Shown here piece by piece: positions 48,656-58,614 of a DNA stretch of 64,000 nucleotides (positions are counted from its first letter, which is position 1; every line of letters starts with the position of its first letter). A program made the translations under genes and the position numbers. The DNA is from Zopfochytrium polystomum. Its lineage: Eukaryota > Chytridiomycota > Chytridiomycetes > Chytridiales > Chytridiaceae. The stretch is taken from assembly GCA_025765615.1 (NCBI GenBank), contig JAIVFJ010000290.1:1-64000 (forward strand), read 5' to 3'. The notes below the pieces were generated by a model. It was not told the origin of the DNA, did no database searches, and saw only the letters and a program-made list of their open reading frames with translations.

Positions 48656-48755
48656 GGAACCTTCTAGAACATTCCTTCATGGAACCTTCTGGAACCTTCT
48701 GGAACCTTCTAGAACATTCCTTCATGGAACCTTGTGGAACCTTCTGGAACCTTCT
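48656..48755. promoter_or_regulatory. Heat-shock-element array in the LTR
   Basis: One hundred bases in exact 5-bp register: GGAAC/AGAAC alternating with CTTCT/ATTCC. Seventeen of twenty pentamer slots match nGAAn or nTTCn. It ends about 110 bp before the TATA box. The same array is in the 3' LTR. Confidence 0.8.
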
Positions 48756-48864
48756 TTGCTTTCCTGACTTGTCTTGTTGTCATTGGTATCATTGGTATCA
48801 TTGCATTACTAATTGCTCTTTCTGGAACTTTCTTGGAGTCTTGACAAGGAACACTCTCAAAAGG

Positions 48865-48870
48865 TATAAA
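48865..48870 (+). promoter_or_regulatory. LTR TATA box
   Basis: TATAAA in GGTATAAAAGGGG. A start site 30-35 nt downstream falls at about 48897-48900. Confidence 0.7.
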
Positions 48871-48982
48871 AGGGGGATGGGGGACCTGTCCCATCCCTCA
48901 AGTGAATTATTGTTTCCAATACAATCATCACTCCTCTCAGTTCCTTGTCTGCCTTGTCCTGTCCTGCCCTGTTCCTGACATC

Positions 48983-48993
48983 ATGATTCACTT
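48983..48993 (+). other. Primer-binding site, probably self-primed
   Basis: Just after the 5' LTR, ATGATTCACTT can pair over 11 bp (one G-U) with AAGTGAATTAT at 48900-48910, the predicted first bases of the element's RNA. This is the arrangement known for Tf1. No tRNA match was evident. Confidence 0.55.
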
Positions 48994-49020
48994 CACCCTC
49001 TCCCACTACTCTCTGCCATC

Positions 49021-49944
49021 ATGTCTGACCCAAACAACACCTTCCCTGATGCAACTGCCTTCCAAGCCTTGATGGACCAATTACAAGCCCTCTCAAGACA
49101 GACACACCAACTTCAAGAACAAGTCCTTCACCAGCAGCACCAGCTTCAACAACAACTTCACCAACAAGAACATCAAGCTCTTCCCCTGCCTCAAGCCAAC
49201 CAAGCAAGAGAGCCCAAGGTTCCCAGCCCTGACAAGTTCACTGGGCTGGCCAAAGACCTTAGGAACTTCATGGCCACTGTGGAGAATGTCATCCTTCTCC
49301 AACCTTCAAGATTTCCCAGTGAGCAAGTCAAGGTTCTTTTCACAAGCACCCTCCTGTCTGGTCAAGCTCAATCATGGTACAGATCTCTCCCAAGCACACC
49401 CACCACCCTGCAAGAGCTCTGGGAGGGGCTGGAAGCTACCTTTGGTGACCCCTACGCATCTTGGACAGCAAGATCCAAGCTCAAGCATATCAAGCAAGGA
49501 AAGCAATCTTGTGTGGCCTACACCAACCAATTCAAGCAACTAGCCAGAGACTCTGGATACAATGATGCAGCTCTGATGGAGCTGTACCATGATGGTCTCC
49601 ATGAGTCTATCCAAGACATGCTCTCCCAGTCTCTGCACATCCCTGAGACCTTGGAAGAGTACATTCTCCTTGCCATCAAGATTGACAGCAGACTCTACTC
49701 CAAGAGGCTGAAGCAAAGACAAGTAGGAACTACATCAAGACCTACCCCAGTTCCTCAAGCTCTTACAGTTCCTGAACCCATGCAAGTGGATGCAGTTGAG
49801 ACACTTCCTAAGGGTCCTCTGAGCCAAGAGGAGAAAACAAGGAGGGCCCAGCAGGGACTGTGTTTTTACTGTGGCTCCAAGGAGCATGCTGTCAAGGACT
49901 GCCCAAGGAAGAAGCACCCAAACTCCCAGGTCCAGGCTCACTGA
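49021..49944 (+). CDS. gag: Chromovirus Gag
   Basis: Intact 307-residue Gag. A Gln/His-rich coiled-coil-like N-terminus (QTHQLQEQVLHQQHQLQQQL) precedes the capsid-like core (PDKFTGLAKDLRNFMATVEN, LTGQ-type LLSGQAQSWYRSL, WEGLEATFGDPY). It ends with a CCHC zinc knuckle, CFYCGSKEHAVKDCP. The start ATG at 49021 follows the PBS by about 30 nt. The 3' end overlaps pol by 85 nt in another frame. It packages element RNA into virus-like particles. Confidence 0.93.
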   Translation: MSDPNNTFPDATAFQALMDQLQALSRQTHQLQEQVLHQQHQLQQQLHQQEHQALPLPQANQAREPKVPSPDKFTGLAKDLRNFMATVENVILLQPSRFPSEQVKVLFTSTLLSGQAQSWYRSLPSTPTTLQELWEGLEATFGDPYASWTARSKLKHIKQGKQSCVAYTNQFKQLARDSGYNDAALMELYHDGLHESIQDMLSQSLHIPETLEEYILLAIKIDSRLYSKRLKQRQVGTTSRPTPVPQALTVPEPMQVDAVETLPKGPLSQEEKTRRAQQGLCFYCGSKEHAVKDCPRKKHPNSQVQAH

Positions 49945-52900
49945 GGGGCAATTCCCTGGACCCTCCTCCAAGCTGCCCCTGTTTCATCACCACCACCAGC
50001 ACCACAAACACCTCAGATTCCAAGCCCCACCAACTCACCATGGATGTCAAGATTCAACTCTCACCCAAGTCAACCATCACAACCAAGGCCCTTATAGACT
50101 CTGGATCATCCTGCAACATCATTGATGCCACCCTTGCCAAGTCTTGTGCCATTCCTACAATCAAGAAATCCACACCCCTCAAGGTCCACTTTGCCAATCA
50201 TGCTCTGTTCAAGGAAATCAGCCATGAAACCAAGCTAAACCTCCACATCCAAGACTTTCCACCATCCATGGTCAATCTGGAAGTATTGGATCTTGGCTCA
50301 CCCACATTCTCTGTCATCCTGGGATTACCATGGCTGCAAGCCCAGAACCCTGCCATTGATTGGGTCACTGGTCAAGTCCAACCTCCACCAATCGGAACAG
50401 TCACCCAAAACTCAAGTCAAGCCCCCAAGTCTCATGCTCTCAAGCCCTTGATTCAAGATTCACAGCCAGCCAAGACTCAAGTTCCACAGTTCACAGTTCA
50501 CAGTCAAGATTCAAGTAGAGCTCATAGAGCTCACAGTCATGGCCATGACTCTTGTTCACAGAACCCACAGTCAAAGATTCAAGTACCACAGTTCACAGTC
50601 CACATTCAAGATTCAAGTTCCACAGCTCACAGTCTTTGCCAAGAACAGAACTCTCAGTCAAAGATTCAAGAATCACAGTTCCCAGTCAAGAATTCAAGCC
50701 CCACTGCTGAGGAGCACGACAACCTGGACCCATCAGAACTTTTGCTGGCATCCAAGCTACCAAAAGAATATCTCCCTTATGCTGATGTGTTTTCCAAGAC
50801 CAAGGCAGACCTGCTACCAGCTCAGAGGCCTTATGACTGTGAAATCCCACTCAAGGATGAAACTTGCAGCCCACCTTTCAAGCCACTGTACCACCTCTCT
50901 CCACCAGAAGCCAAGGCCCTCCAAGAATACATTGAAGAAATGCTGAACAAGGGATTCATCCAACCTTCCAAGTCACCAGCTGGAGCTCCCATCTTTTTTG
51001 TCAAGAAGAAGGATGGGGGACTGAGACCCTGTGTGGACTACAGAGATCTCAATGAGATGACAGTCAAGAACCGCTATCCACTGCCTCTCATCTCTGAATT
51101 ACTGGACAAACTGAGCCATGCAAGGATATTTTCCAAGATTGACCTCAGAGGTGCCTACAATTTGGTCAGAATTAAGCCCCAGGATCAATGGAAGACTGCC
51201 TTCAGATGCAAATACGGTCACTTTGAGTACTTGGTCATGCCCTTTAGACTTACCAATGCTCCAGCTATTTTCCAAGGCATGATGAATGACATCTTCAGGG
51301 ATGTTCTGGACCTTTTTGTCATTGTCTACCTGGATGATATCCTGGTATTTTCATCTGACACTGCAAGCCATATGGGACATGTCAAGACTGTCTTGGAGAG
51401 TCTCAGACAGCATCACCTCTATGCAAAGCTGGAGAAGTGTGAATTCCACAAGACCTCCATTGAGTTTTTGGGGTTCATTGTGTCTGACAAAGGGATCTCC
51501 ATGGCACCAGACAAGATCCAAACTATTCTTGAATGGAAGGCTCCAAATTCCATCAAGGATGTTCAAAGCTTCCTTGGATTTTGCAACTTCTACAGAACCT
51601 TCATTGCCAACTATTCTGCCATAGCCAAGCCTCTCACTGATCTCACCAAGAAGACCACCAAGTTTGAATGGACCCCAGCAGCAGAGCAAGCCTGGCTAGC
51701 TCTTAAGAAAGCAACCACAAGTGCACCACTCCTTAAGCATGTGGATCCCTTGCTTCCCTTCACCTTGGAAACTGATGCCTCAGACTATGCCCTTGGCGCT
51801 GTTCTGTCCCAGCCAAGCTCTCAGGACCCCTCTGCTCCTCTGCATCCAGTGGCATATTACTCCAGGAAGCTGAACAGTGCTGAGTGTAACTACACAGTCC
51901 ATGACAAGGAGTTGCTTGCAATTGTGGAAGCATTCAAATTCTGGAGACACTACTTGACTGGTTCTAAAGGCATCTCTGTCTATTCTGATCACAAGAACCT
52001 CACCTTCTTCAGGGCAAGGTGGTTGCTCAAGCAGAGGCATGCCAGGTGGGCTGAACTGCTCTCTGAGTATGACTTTAAGCTGTGCTATTCTCCTGGCCAC
52101 CTTAACACTGTGGCTGATGCCCTGTCAAGAAGAACAGACCTTGCACCTGAAGGGGGAGATGGTTTCACCCCACCATCCAAGACACACCTTTCATTGCTTC
52201 CTGACAGTGTGTGGGCCCATGCTATTTCCAAGGACCCCAAGCCTCACAAGATTCAAATCAGCCAAGAAGAGGAAAAACTTGAGATACTCAAGACAAGGCA
52301 TGATGCAGCAACAGCTGGACACCCACGAGAGCACAAGACATATGAGCTTGTTTCCAGAGACTTCTACTGGCCAGGCATGAGGAAGTACATCAAGAACTAT
52401 GTCAGCAGCTGTGAAACCTGTCAAAGAAACAAATCCAGCAGACACAAGCCCTATGGACTTCTGGAGCCCCTCCCAATTGCCATCAGCCCTTGGTCATCAA
52501 TATCCATGGACTTCATTGTGAAACTGCCCCCATCCCATGGATTTGACTCTATCCTTGTTGTCATCTGCAGAAGGACAAAGTTGGCCCATTTCATCCCCTG
52601 CACTGAGAATATAGATGCACAAGGAACAGCAGACCTGTTTTTGCAGCACATATTCAGGCTCCATGGGCTGCCTCAGTCAATCGTCAGTGACAGAGGACCA
52701 CAGTTCAGATCTCAATTTTGGAAAGCACTCACAGCAGCCCTTGGAATCAAGTCTCAACTGTCAACTGCTTATCACCCTCAGACTGATGGACAAACAGAAA
52801 GAACAAACCAGACTCTGGAGCAGTATTTGAGGTGCTATGTCAGCTATCAACAGGATGATTGGCCCACCCTCCTTCCACTGGCAGAATTTGCTCTCAACAA

Positions 52901-53579
52901 TTCTCTCCACTCAAGCACCCAGCTATCTCCTTTCTTTGCAACCTATGGCTTCAATCCAAGAGGAGATCTTCTGGGACAAGAGACCCTATCCAATGTCCAA
53001 GCTCCTGCTGCGGCTTCACACTTACATAAGCTCAAGATCATCAACTCCTTCCTGGACTCCACCCTGAAGCAAGCCCAAGAAGATGCCTCAAGATTTGCCA
53101 ACACTCACAGAATGGACCATGACCTTGCTGTGGGTCAGCAAGTTTGGCTTCTGAGGAAGAACTTGCAGACCAAAAGACCAAGTCCCAAGCTAGACAACCT
53201 CAAGTTGGGTCCTTTCAAGATCTTGGAGCAAATCAATCCAGTCACCTTCAAGCTGGATCTCCCTGCATCCATGAAGATCCACCCAGTTTTCCATGTCAGC
53301 CTTTTAGAGAAGTTTGTGGCCAATTCCATTCCAGGCAGAGTTGTTCCTCCTCCTCCTCCAGTTGAGGTAGAAGGTGAAGAGGAATTTGAGGTTGAACAAA
53401 TCTTGGATGCCAAGTGGTTTGGAAGAACACTCAAGTTCCTTGTTAAGTGGAAAGGTTACTCAGATGCTGACAACACCTGGGAGCCTGAGTCAAACCTCAC
53501 TCACTGCCAAGACCTTCTGCTCGAGTTCAAGACCAGGTACCCCACCAAGTTGCAGAAGAGGCCTAAAAGGGGGAGATGA
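49860..53579 (+). CDS. pol: Chromovirus Pol (protease, RT, RNase H, integrase, chromodomain)
   Basis: One uninterrupted frame of about 1,239 codons in the -1 frame relative to gag. No ATG lies near its start (first at about 50041), so it is probably made as Gag-Pol by frameshifting. Domains in order: protease with ALIDSGSSCNIID; RT with FFVKKKDGGLRPCVDYRDLN, SKIDLRGAYN and the catalytic YLDDILVFS; RNase H with LETDASDYALGAVLSQ and YSDHKNL. Integrase follows, with zinc finger (HPREHKTY ... CETCQRNK), MDFIVKLPPS, SDRGPQFRSQFW and YHPQTDGQTERTNQ. A C-terminal chromodomain (EVEQILDAKWFGRTLKFLVK, WEPESNL) would target insertion to marked chromatin. All catalytic residues are present. The stop codon touches the 3' LTR and the polypurine tract lies inside the last codons. 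Confidence 0.95.
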   Translation: MFLLWLQGACCQGLPKEEAPKLPGPGSLRGNSLDPPPSCPCFITTTSTTNTSDSKPHQLTMDVKIQLSPKSTITTKALIDSGSSCNIIDATLAKSCAIPTIKKSTPLKVHFANHALFKEISHETKLNLHIQDFPPSMVNLEVLDLGSPTFSVILGLPWLQAQNPAIDWVTGQVQPPPIGTVTQNSSQAPKSHALKPLIQDSQPAKTQVPQFTVHSQDSSRAHRAHSHGHDSCSQNPQSKIQVPQFTVHIQDSSSTAHSLCQEQNSQSKIQESQFPVKNSSPTAEEHDNLDPSELLLASKLPKEYLPYADVFSKTKADLLPAQRPYDCEIPLKDETCSPPFKPLYHLSPPEAKALQEYIEEMLNKGFIQPSKSPAGAPIFFVKKKDGGLRPCVDYRDLNEMTVKNRYPLPLISELLDKLSHARIFSKIDLRGAYNLVRIKPQDQWKTAFRCKYGHFEYLVMPFRLTNAPAIFQGMMNDIFRDVLDLFVIVYLDDILVFSSDTASHMGHVKTVLESLRQHHLYAKLEKCEFHKTSIEFLGFIVSDKGISMAPDKIQTILEWKAPNSIKDVQSFLGFCNFYRTFIANYSAIAKPLTDLTKKTTKFEWTPAAEQAWLALKKATTSAPLLKHVDPLLPFTLETDASDYALGAVLSQPSSQDPSAPLHPVAYYSRKLNSAECNYTVHDKELLAIVEAFKFWRHYLTGSKGISVYSDHKNLTFFRARWLLKQRHARWAELLSEYDFKLCYSPGHLNTVADALSRRTDLAPEGGDGFTPPSKTHLSLLPDSVWAHAISKDPKPHKIQISQEEEKLEILKTRHDAATAGHPREHKTYELVSRDFYWPGMRKYIKNYVSSCETCQRNKSSRHKPYGLLEPLPIAISPWSSISMDFIVKLPPSHGFDSILVVICRRTKLAHFIPCTENIDAQGTADLFLQHIFRLHGLPQSIVSDRGPQFRSQFWKALTAALGIKSQLSTAYHPQTDGQTERTNQTLEQYLRCYVSYQQDDWPTLLPLAEFALNNSLHSSTQLSPFFATYGFNPRGDLLGQETLSNVQAPAAASHLHKLKIINSFLDSTLKQAQEDASRFANTHRMDHDLAVGQQVWLLRKNLQTKRPSPKLDNLKLGPFKILEQINPVTFKLDLPASMKIHPVFHVSLLEKFVANSIPGRVVPPPPPVEVEGEEEFEVEQILDAKWFGRTLKFLVKWKGYSDADNTWEPESNLTHCQDLLLEFKTRYPTKLQKRPKRGR
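53562..53579 (+). other. Polypurine tract
   Basis: AAAAGGGGGAGATGA directly before the 3' LTR, the expected plus-strand primer. Confidence 0.8.
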
Positions 53580-53932
53580 TGTTATGAATCACCCTCTGGA
53601 AACCTCTGGAACCTTCTAGAACATTCCTTCATGGAACCTTCTGGAACCTTCTGGAACCTTCTAGAACATTCCTTCATGGAACCTTGTGGAACCTTCTGGA
53701 ACCTTCTTTGCTTTCCTGACTTGTCTTGTTGTCATTGGTATCATTGGTATCATTGTATTACTAATTGCTCTTTCTGGAACTTTCTTGGAGTCTTGACAAG
53801 GAACACTCTCAAAAGGTATAAAAGGGGGATGGGGGACCTGTCCCATCCCTCAAGTGAATTATTGTTTCCAATACAATCATCACTCCTCTCAGTTCCTTGT
53901 CTGCCTTGTCCTGTCCTGCCCTGTTCCTGACA
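53580..53932 (+). mobile_element. 3' LTR of chromovirus (353 bp)
   Basis: Matches the 5' LTR apart from one base. Followed by AGAAC (53933-53937), which repeats 48623-48627 as a 5-bp target-site duplication. Confidence 0.95.
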
Positions 53933-54551
53933 AGAACCATGCACATTCTTTGTTAGTGTGCCACCTTTTCACAGTTGCCTTTGGTCTGAGTGTGAGAGTC
54001 TTCTCTTTGTGTGTAGTAAGAGAGTTTCTTTGTGTTTCTTGGGCTTCTTAAGCCTCCAAATACCATGTCCTGTCTACTGACCCCTAGACATCTCCTTTTT
54101 GCCCTCTTTCACTTTTCAGGATTGGTATTTAGGTCATTGCTCTATTTGCCACCCATAGCCCAGGGCGAGGATTTAGAGAGCACAGTCTCACACTCTGCCC
54201 AGTTGTGACTATGTCATTATATTGGCACCTATATATCTTTGCTACCATTCATCACATCTCTCACAGGCTCTAAGTGTTTATCACTATAAAAGAGCATCCT
54301 ATGTTCCTTGTGCTGAATGGGCCTAAGCACAAGGGACATACCCCTTATTCATTCTCAGGTTCACTCATTTTCCTTTTTCTCCCATTTCCCACCTTTCCTT
54401 TCCACTGTCCCTGCACTTCTCACTCAGCTCTCTCTCTCTCTCTCCCTCTCTCTCGCTCTCTCACTCTCTCTCTCTCTCCCTCTCTGTCTTTCTCTCTTTC
54501 TGCCTTTCCTTGTTTTTGTTTTTCCTCACTTTCTTTCAAGTTGTCTTGTGG

Positions 54552-54590
54552 TCGTTGAAGACGTTCCTTGTTGAGGAACGACTTCAACGA
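54552..54590. repeat. 17-bp inverted repeat, 5-nt loop
   Basis: TCGTTGAAGACGTTCCT and AGGAACGACTTCAACGA pair with one A-A mismatch around TGTTG. Confidence 0.8.
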
Positions 54591-55195
54591 TGTGGGCCAT
54601 AGCACTTGCTGTACACCCGCCACCCCACTGCATTACCTTCACCGCTGCAGCTGCGGCCCTGTGCGAGAACAGTGCCAGTGCATTGATCACGAGTGAGAAA
54701 GTGTGAAGGCACACTCTTGCTGATGTGTGTTAGGTGGTGGAGGATTCCTATGGAGCGTTTTTGCCATCATAACTTTGTTGCTGTTACCAATTGGCAACAT
54801 CTGTTTGTTACAATCGATAATTGCCAATTCCAGCATGTTTGCCTGTGGCGAATTGAAAATAACTTTGACATCAGTGACAAACTGTCTGCTCCCTTGCATG
54901 CAAAACCAAAAAAAGAAGATGACACTGGCTGGATGTGAGATTCAAACTTGACTGGGATATCTTCTAACAGGATTCCTGAAAGATGAAAACTATACTGGGT
55001 TTCTCAAGGCCAATTTTAGTATCTCTGACCACTTATATGTCATTGAGGCGGGCAGAGCCCATCGGCGGTGACCACGGCAGACAGGGTCGAAGACAGACAG
55101 CAAAGAACATAACCCAATCAAGTAGACACACAAACGGACATAGTAATTGCACTATTTTATAAAGTTCCGGAATTTTTGTGTTCAGGTATTATAGT

Positions 55196-55252
55196 GCACC
55201 AGTCAGCGCGCGCGCACGTGCCAAGTGTCTGGGTTCGAATACCTACTGGTGC
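55196..55252 (+). ncRNA. Hairpin-closed segment with B-box
   Basis: GCACCAGT and ACTGGTGC pair perfectly (8 bp), enclosing a CGCGCG-rich stretch and GGGTTCGAATACC, a good polymerase III B box. At 57 nt it is too short for a normal tRNA; probably a tRNA relic. Confidence 0.3.
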
Positions 55253-55878
55253 TGCCCTTTTTAGTAAGTCCACGGAGGTGCCTTAGCTTCGTTATTGTAA
55301 CGACAGACTGCGCATATTTTCTTGTTCGTAATTGGACTCTTCCTGTGAAGTCCAGGCTGCTCTGTGTGCATTTTGCTGCGCGGCTGGGGTCCAACAACAA
55401 TTCGAACCCCTGTTCTGGACCAAATCTGGAGAAATCCCCCACGATTTGAATCCTTATTTCTCGCCGAACAGGGACTTCCGATCTCACTGTGAGCAGAGAG
55501 TATTTTTGTGCTGTTATTGGTGCATTCCCACGAGGGGGTTTTTTTTGAACCCAACAACAATACCCTTTTTGTTTGCGTTTTCCTCTCTTGCAACAGAATT
55601 CTGCACATGTATGTAGTGTGTATCTTTGACGCGAAAAACACAAAGGAGAGAGAGAGTGAGGAAAAGAAAAAAAAAGGGAAGGGAAAAAAAGAAGGATGAG
55701 AATCGCTCCGCTGACAGGACGACTCACTCGACGCTGCGTATCGCCTTCTCAAAAACAACAACAACGACAACAACGTCAACATGAGTTCCCCCCCGCCAAA
55801 CCTCCAAAAATGAAAAGACACAAAAAAAAAAAAAAAGGTCGAAAAGGGCAAAAAGCCGCGTTCCAACCAACGAACCAA

Positions 55879-58522
55879 TTAAGTGCCACCTGCTTTGGAC
55901 TGCCGCATTTGCGTTACCATCTGGCTGTAATGGATCACAAAGACGATGGACAGTGCTACAGTGTACATGAAGCTGGGGTTATGTGTATAAATTTTGGGAG
56001 AGAGAGAGAAAGGAACAAGCACGTTAGTCTCCGTTTGCCATTCAAGCGGACAAGAAAAGTAGGTGACAGCAAAAACTTCCACCAACCTGATCGCGTACAC
56101 GCACGCAACAACCTGGTCGCTCCACTCGCCGGCCACTTGCTCCGGCGCCAGCAGCTCCACCACTGCCTTGGTCACAAACGCCGCCAGGGTCAGCACCACA
56201 ATCCCGAAAATCACCGTCATCCCGTTCCGCAGCGAGCCCACCGCGCCGCTTCGCACCAGCTGGTCGATCAGGATCACATCCGCGGACCCGAGGCTCCGCG
56301 GCAAGGGGAGCGGCTGCACCTGCCGATACGGATGCGGGTGTGCAAGCGCAGTCGATGCACTCCCGCTGCGGTTGCGGTTGCGGCTGCAGCTGCGGCCTCC
56401 CGGCGCGTCAGACTCGGTGCCGGCGGCGGCCGGGACGACGGCGGCGGTCGCGTGCGCAACCACGACGGACGAAGCTGTCGAAGACGTGGACGGTCGACGC
56501 GCTGCGAGGATTGTATTTCCCGCCAGTTGCGGCGGCGGCGGCGGCGGCGGCGGCGCTGGCGGCGCGGGGGGCGCGGGGGACTCGGCAACCAGGTGATGCC
56601 CTCGTTCCGCGGCGCCGGTCAAGTCGTCAACGGAGCGGCGTGGGTGGACAAAATGCGGGTGTTGCCCGCCTCCATCTGACATTCCCGAGGACCGTCTGTC
56701 GGCGGCGCCGCCACCGCCAACGACAACGGGAAGGATTCCGTTCGGCTGGCGGTGTGAGGCAAGGAGACGCTCGGTTGGAGGCGCCAAGTAGTCCAGGGCG
56801 GGCGCGGGCGGGGTCGGGTGCGGCGTCTTATCGTCGGTTGGGCGGCTAAGCAATTCGGCGAGTGGTGGGAGGAATGGTGAGGACGAGGCAGCCGGCGGCT
56901 GTTGCGGCAGCGACGGCGGTAGCTGGTTTGGTGGGAGGGCACCGTGTTCTCGCGTGGGTGTTGGCGAGTGCCCACGGATGGGTGGAAGATGCTGAAATGA
57001 TGAGTAGTTTGGGAGCGTGACGACAGAGTGCATGCTGTCGAGGCTTGCGGGACGTTGCTGCTGCGAGAGTATCTGTTGATGTTGGTGAGGATGGTGCTGG
57101 TACGCACTGTTTGGTTCTTGCGACAGCGGATGCTGCTGCTGTTGGTGCTCTGGGACGATAATTTTTGTTGGCAGGTTGTGTTGGTGATGAAAGATGCTGG
57201 ATGCTGCCGATAAAGCACGCGCCCGCTGCATGTCCACGGCTGAAGGAGGTGGGTAACTTCTCGTTGTGGGTGGGACCGCCGCCGCCACCACCACCACCTC
57301 CGAGTCGCTGCTGAGGCGGCTGGCCCGTCCGCCAGCCTCGCGCTCCCTGTTCTCCTCCATCTTTCTCCGCTGAGCGAAAAGGGCCGGGGCGAGTCCGTCG
57401 CGCACGGTCTTCTTGAAGACGAAGCGCACGGCGACGGTAAAGGCGGCGATGGACAGGGCGGACAGCACGACGATGGCGTCGGCGGCGAATGAGGCAACGC
57501 GCACTTTCGGGTCGAGCACGTCCATCTGGTTGCTGAGGTCCTGGAAGTGAGCCCAAACGACGGCGATGGGGACCATAGCGACCGGGGCGATGACGAGCAG
57601 CGGAACGTACTTGCGGAGGCGGCCGATGGAGGGCTCCCAGGGGGCGAGCGGGGTGATGGCGGACTCGAAGTACAGGACAATGCCGCTCGAGATGCACCAT
57701 CCCTCGAGGGCGGTGAGCAGGCTGTGAATGTTATGGTTGTTTACGTGAGAGTCAGTTAACAGTGTATGCTTGGGTTCACACGTTCGCGTATTCACGTTCT
57801 CACGTTCTCAGATTCCCACTCTTCATCACGCACACGCACACGCACACAGACACACACACACACACACACACACAGAGGAAACACACTCGCATCCCCTTCG
57901 CAACAGAAACTACTTACGACCAAACCCAGGCGGGAGGAACGCCGCCAGGGCGCGCGTCAGCAGCAGCAAAGGCGACGGCGATGCGGGCGGCAAAGAAGGC
58001 GCATGCCAGGATGCCGAACACGATGCTCCATTCGCGGGCGGTCAGCGCCAACAGGCGCGGCGGCTGCTTGGCGTCCACTGTGAACGCCGACGTGGATGCC
58101 GCCGCCGCCGCCGCCGCCGCCGCCGATGCCGCCGCCGACGACGCCGGCGAAGAGGTTGATGATGTCGCCGTCAGCGCCGACGACAGCAGCCGCCGCCTCC
58201 GTCGCCGCATGCGCACGTGCAGGGCCAGCAACGCGCAGCCGATCGCCATCACGACGCACGCAACGGCGAAGAAGAGGCACACTTACAACATATGGCGCGT
58301 GTGTGGGTTGATTTTGCGATTTAATGTTTTGGTTTTTTCGACAATAATAAAAAACAATGATTGTTGGTCGGTCGTTGTGAGGAGAAAGACCAAAAAAGGA
58401 AAGAGAAAAGAAAAAAAACAAAAAAAAAAAAACCAAAAACACTCACGAGCAGCCCGAACAGGTTGCGAGCAATCAGACAGATCAGGGTACTTGCAGCTGG
58501 GCGTGGTGGGCGTCATCATCAT
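55879..58522 (-). CDS. Orphan seven-helix membrane protein, GPCR-like topology
   Basis: Not a family I recognise. Four exons (58522-58447, 58281-57918, 57721-56087, 55972-55879) joined by GT-AG introns of 165, 196 and 114 nt keep phase, giving 722 residues. A short N-terminus has two cysteines (PSCKYPDLSDCSQ).
Helices: LCLFFAVACVVMAIGCALLA; WSIVFGILACAFFAARIAVA; LLTALEGWCISSGIVLYFES; YVPLLVIAPVAMVPIAVVWA; VASFAADAIVVLSALSIAAF; GMTVIFGIVVLTLAAFVTKA; and the seventh, VVACVYAI-SFMYTVALSIVF, completed only across the last splice. Positive charges after helices 1, 3 and 5 (RMRRRRRR, GRLRKY, FKKTVR) put the N-terminus outside. The loop after helix 5 is about 340 residues of Pro/Gln/His/Ser-rich disorder. 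Function as a receptor is inference; a channel or scaffold is possible. Confidence 0.75.
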
Positions 58523-58576
58523 TGGCGGTGCCGACGCCGTCGCAGATGTCGCTATTGGCGTTGATAATGAATGTGC

Positions 58577-58614
<38 letters not shown>

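Larger units (their letters stand above)
48628..48980 (+). mobile_element. 5' LTR of Ty3/gypsy chromovirus (353 bp)
   Basis: TGTTATGAATC...CCTGACA. Same length as the 3' LTR and differing at one base as read (CATTGCATTAC versus CATTGTATTAC). AGAAC precedes it. Contains an HSE array, a TATA box and the predicted transcription start. Confidence 0.95.
53938..55878. other. Intergenic, no supported gene
   Basis: Holds a CT-rich tract (54426-54500), a strong hairpin (54552-54590) and a tRNA-like hairpin (55196-55252). No coding family was recognised. Confidence 0.6.
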
